Origin: Azospirillum lipoferum
Lineage (GTDB): Bacteria; Pseudomonadota; Alphaproteobacteria; Azospirillales; Azospirillaceae
Direction of reading: 5' to 3'
DNA length: 64,000 nucleotides
Assembly: GCF_024170005.1 (NCBI RefSeq)
Contig: NZ_JALJXJ010000007.1
Location: 248,001 to 312,000 of the forward strand
In this document: positions 61,712-64,000 of the stretch, piece after piece
Position numbering within the stretch: the stretch's first letter is position 1
Layout: every line of letters begins with the position of its first letter
Notes under the pieces: model-generated
Told to the model about the DNA's origin: nothing
Database searches by the model: none
What the model saw: the letters and a program-made list of their open reading frames with translations, nothing else
Position numbers and translations under genes: made by a program

Positions 61712-63583
61712 TCAGGCCGCCATGGCACGGCGGTCGCGGCCCGCGGTCTTGGCCGCATAGAGCGCCCGGTCGGCCGCCGCCAGCAGGTCGTCCAGCGTGC
61801 TGCGCCGCCGTGCCACGCTGATGCCGATGCTGACGGTGACGGCCAGCACCCGGCCCGGCACGGGCACCTCGGCCTGACGGACATCCGCCAGCAGACGATC
61901 GGCAATGCGGTCCGCATCGGGACCGTTGGCGCCCGGCAGGATGATGGCGAACTCCTCGCCGCCCAGCCGCCCGAGCAGATCGCCGCCGCGCACCGCCGAC
62001 CCGAGGATGCCGGCCAGCAGGCGCAGCACATCGTCGCCGGCCTGATGGCCGAAACCGTCATTGATCGACTTGAAATGGTCGGCGTCGATCATCAGGACGC
62101 CGACCGGCCTGCCCAGCCGCCAACTCTCCTCCAGCAAAGCGGCACCACGCTCCATGAAGGCGCGCCGGTTCAACAGCCCGGTCAGCGGGTCCAGGTTGGC
62201 CAATTGCCACAGTCTCTCCTGCTGCAGCTTGCGCTCGCGGACGTCGCGAAGGACACCGACGAAGATCGGCTCACCCTCGCTGTGGGACATGCCGAGCGTG
62301 AGTTCGACCGGGAACTCCACGCCGCTGCGGTGGCGCGCCAGCAGTTCGCGGACGGCGTCCTGCGCCTCCAATCCGTGACTGGCGACACGGCCCAGATCCC
62401 GCCGGTCGCTCAATTGGCCCGGCAGCAGCAAGTCGATGGTCCGGCCGACCACGTCTTCTGCGGCATAGCCGAACAGGATGGTCGCGGCCGGATTGAAGAA
62501 CTGGATGGTGCCGGAACCGTCGACCACCAGCATGGCGTCGCGCGCGGTGGTGACGAAGGCGGTCAGCCGTTCCTCGCTGCGCTGCAAAGCGGCGGTGCGC
62601 TCCGCCACGCGCTGCTCCAGCCGGGCGTTCGCCTCGGCCAGATCCTGCATCGCCCGACGCCGCCGGGTGACCTGCCGGTAAAGAACGGCGGACAGCGCCG
62701 CCCCGCCGCCGCTCAGCACCAGATCCAGCGCGAAATAGACGGGCAGGCGGCCAAGCCAGCCGGCGATCGCCTCCCGTGTTTCGATGTTCGCCGCTGCAAT
62801 GATGCCGTAACGGGGACTGACCTGATAGGCGCCGGGACCGACCACGCCCGGCAGAATGGAACCCCGCATGGTGCTGGTGGTCGTCCCGGGATTCTGAACA
62901 TGGTGGAGGAACAGCGGCCAGTCGCCGGCGGACCGGCCGAGGCAGTCCATGCTGGGCAGGCATCCGAACACGAAGCCGGACGGCGAAACGATCGCCGTCT
63001 GCATCCCCTCCGGCAGCGGCGAGGCTTCCAGCATCGCGGAGAAGATGTCGGGATCGAGTGCCGCGGTGACGATCCCGACGAGGCGTCCGAAGCGGTCCTC
63101 GATGCGGCGGCTGACCGGCACGATCCATGCGCCGTTTGTCCGGCTGACGACCGGCCTGCCGATGAACAGAATGTCCGCACCGCCATTCACATGATGCTGG
63201 ACATAGTCGCGGTCGGACAGGTTCACGCCGACGGGATGCGGCGTTCGTGAATCGTAGGTCAGGCGTCCGTCCGGCGAGACGACGAAAAGGCCCCGCAAAA
63301 TCGGGGTGATGCTGTGCTGACGGACCAGCAGGCGATGGATGTCGGCCTCGTCGAGGTCGATGATCCGGTCGGAAATCCGCATGAACTCCGACACCACCGA
63401 GATCGTGCGATCGGCGATCTCCATCAATTCTTCCATGTGCTCGGCGCTGTGAGTCGTGGCAAGCGAAGCCACATCCATCATGGACTGGACGCTGGCCCCG
63501 CGTTCGGCCGAGAGCAGGCCGCCAAGCACGCCGTTCAACAGGATGATCAGTCCGAGGGTCGTAGCGATCCATATCCGCTTCAT
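61712..63583 (-). CDS. diguanylate cyclase with Cache and PAS domains
   Basis: 623 residues: an N-terminal membrane helix (about 6-28), a periplasmic dCache-like sensor (VSPDGRLTYDSR, VSRRIEDRFGRLVGIV), a second helix near 285-305, a coiled coil, a PAS domain (about 353-465) and a GGDEF domain. The active site reads GGEEF (about 540) with the inhibitory RxxD site (RGGD) five residues before it. It should make c-di-GMP with product feedback. The ATG at 63583 is preferred over an upstream start at 63643 that would put 20 residues before the membrane helix. Confidence 0.92.
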   Translation of the reverse strand: MKRIWIATTLGLIILLNGVLGGLLSAERGASVQSMMDVASLATTHSAEHMEELMEIADRTISVVSEFMRISDRIIDLDEADIHRLLVRQHSITPILRGLFVVSPDGRLTYDSRTPHPVGVNLSDRDYVQHHVNGGADILFIGRPVVSRTNGAWIVPVSRRIEDRFGRLVGIVTAALDPDIFSAMLEASPLPEGMQTAIVSPSGFVFGCLPSMDCLGRSAGDWPLFLHHVQNPGTTTSTMRGSILPGVVGPGAYQVSPRYGIIAAANIETREAIAGWLGRLPVYFALDLVLSGGGAALSAVLYRQVTRRRRAMQDLAEANARLEQRVAERTAALQRSEERLTAFVTTARDAMLVVDGSGTIQFFNPAATILFGYAAEDVVGRTIDLLLPGQLSDRRDLGRVASHGLEAQDAVRELLARHRSGVEFPVELTLGMSHSEGEPIFVGVLRDVRERKLQQERLWQLANLDPLTGLLNRRAFMERGAALLEESWRLGRPVGVLMIDADHFKSINDGFGHQAGDDVLRLLAGILGSAVRGGDLLGRLGGEEFAIILPGANGPDADRIADRLLADVRQAEVPVPGRVLAVTVSIGISVARRRSTLDDLLAAADRALYAAKTAGRDRRAMAA

Positions 63584-63879
63584 GGCGCCCCGTATCGCAC
63601 AGCGTTCAGAGGAACCATGCTCGCCGATACGCAGGCTCCGCAATTGGGACCAACCGCAGTTGCCGGCGGCCCGGTCTGATCGGGCGCCCGTGAAGCAAGT
63701 TGTTATGGCACACCATAACTTGGAAGATCACAATATCATGATCGATATCCGAGATTTTTTAAAATAACCATCAGCGATATCTGAATGGTTATAAGAAGAT
63801 TTTTGATGGACACCTGTCCAGTGCCCTGACATCGTTCGATCACTAACTTTTACAGGGCGGGCAATCGGAGGTCAGGGCA
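63584..63879. promoter_or_regulatory. divergent control region with two inverted repeats
   Basis: About 296 bp, AT-rich from 63690 on. It contains GTTATGG-CACA-CCATAAC (63702-63719) and ATAACCAT...ATGGTTAT (63764-63771/63785-63792). Both carry a CCAT/ATGG plus TTAT/ATAA pattern and may be operator sites for the truncated gene that starts at 63880. Confidence 0.5.
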
Positions 63880-64000
63880 ATGAAATCCTCATCCACAAGT
63901 TTCAAGGCGGCTTGCCTGTTCGCACTCGCCGGTCTCGGCATGGGCATCGGAATGGCTGCATCGCAGGACCACAGCCTGATGCCGGCCCATGCGCATCTCA
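63880..64000 (+). CDS. exported or membrane protein, 5' part only
   Basis: Forty codons are visible before the window ends. A GGAGG ribosome site precedes the ATG. The N-terminus is a signal peptide or first membrane helix (ACLFALAGLGMGIGMAA) followed by a His-rich stretch, DHSLMPAHAHL. The His pattern resembles small haem- or metal-linked membrane proteins, but too little is present for a call. Confidence 0.7.
   Translation, partial: MKSSSTSFKAACLFALAGLGMGIGMAASQDHSLMPAHAHL

Overview
The window is GC-rich, gene-dense DNA. Gene content suggests an alphaproteobacterium of the Rhodospirillales, most simply an Azospirillum-like soil or plant-associated organism. The pointers are an RpoH of alphaproteobacterial type, a calcium-type PQQ ethanol dehydrogenase, a CooH/Hyf-type energy-converting hydrogenase, abundant multi-PAS signalling proteins and heavy use of overlapping ATGA/GTGA start-stop junctions. 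The genus is an inference from content only. No rRNA, tRNA, CRISPR array or insertion sequence was recognised.

Layout. (1) 1-9463 is an aryl-polyene/flexirubin-like pigment locus. The plus-strand operon encodes an MMPL exporter (cut by the window start), a polysaccharide deacetylase, a methyltransferase, a ketosynthase, a chain-length-factor-like ketosynthase, a hotdog dehydratase and a ketoreductase. It converges on a minus-strand operon for a flavin-dependent halogenase-like protein, an acyltransferase and a glycosyltransferase. (2) 9863-12958 holds an MipA-like outer-membrane protein, a UbiE-like methyltransferase, a lipoprotein and an SDR. (3) 13036-22258 is a ten-gene minus-strand operon: four-cluster ferredoxin, tungsten aldehyde ferredoxin oxidoreductase (AOR), MoaD-like protein, then a complete group-4 membrane [NiFe] hydrogenase (two antiporter-like subunits, small subunit, NuoH-like, HyfH/CooX-like, NuoC-like, CooH-like). 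hypA lies divergently upstream behind an FNR-like box. (4) 23232-24179 is rpoH, followed by a long partly AT-rich leader and a polysaccharide pyruvyl transferase/secreted protein pair. (5) 27341-36586 holds a LysR/quinone-oxidoreductase pair, a DUF1810 protein, an Ldh2-type dehydrogenase, a chemoreceptor, and an MFS-hydrolase-phosphatase operon. (6) 37230-39781 is the feoAB iron transport locus. (7) 39798-44914 holds a pentapeptide-repeat protein and an exaA-type ethanol dehydrogenase with a divergent two-component system. (8) 44922-46855 is mntR/mntH. (9) 46934-49759 contains small envelope, HD-domain and unknown proteins. (10) 50152-53916 is an unusual amidase-patatin-membrane protein operon. 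(11) 54490-59294 is a large hybrid sensor kinase with a CheY-like protein and a DUF533 protein. (12) 59307-64000 has a CBS protein, an SLC13-type transporter, a Cache-PAS-GGDEF protein and a truncated exported protein.

The most interesting system is region 3. The hydrogenase keeps both NiFe-ligating CxxC motifs and, in its antiporter-like subunits, the Glu/Lys pairs expected for proton pumping. The place taken by formate dehydrogenase or CO dehydrogenase in known Hyc/Coo systems is occupied here by an AOR and a HycB/CooF-like ferredoxin. The simplest reading is an aldehyde:proton oxidoreductase that would oxidise aldehydes to acids, evolve H2 and conserve energy, or run in reverse to reduce acids with H2. 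This is inferred from gene content and motifs and has not been demonstrated.
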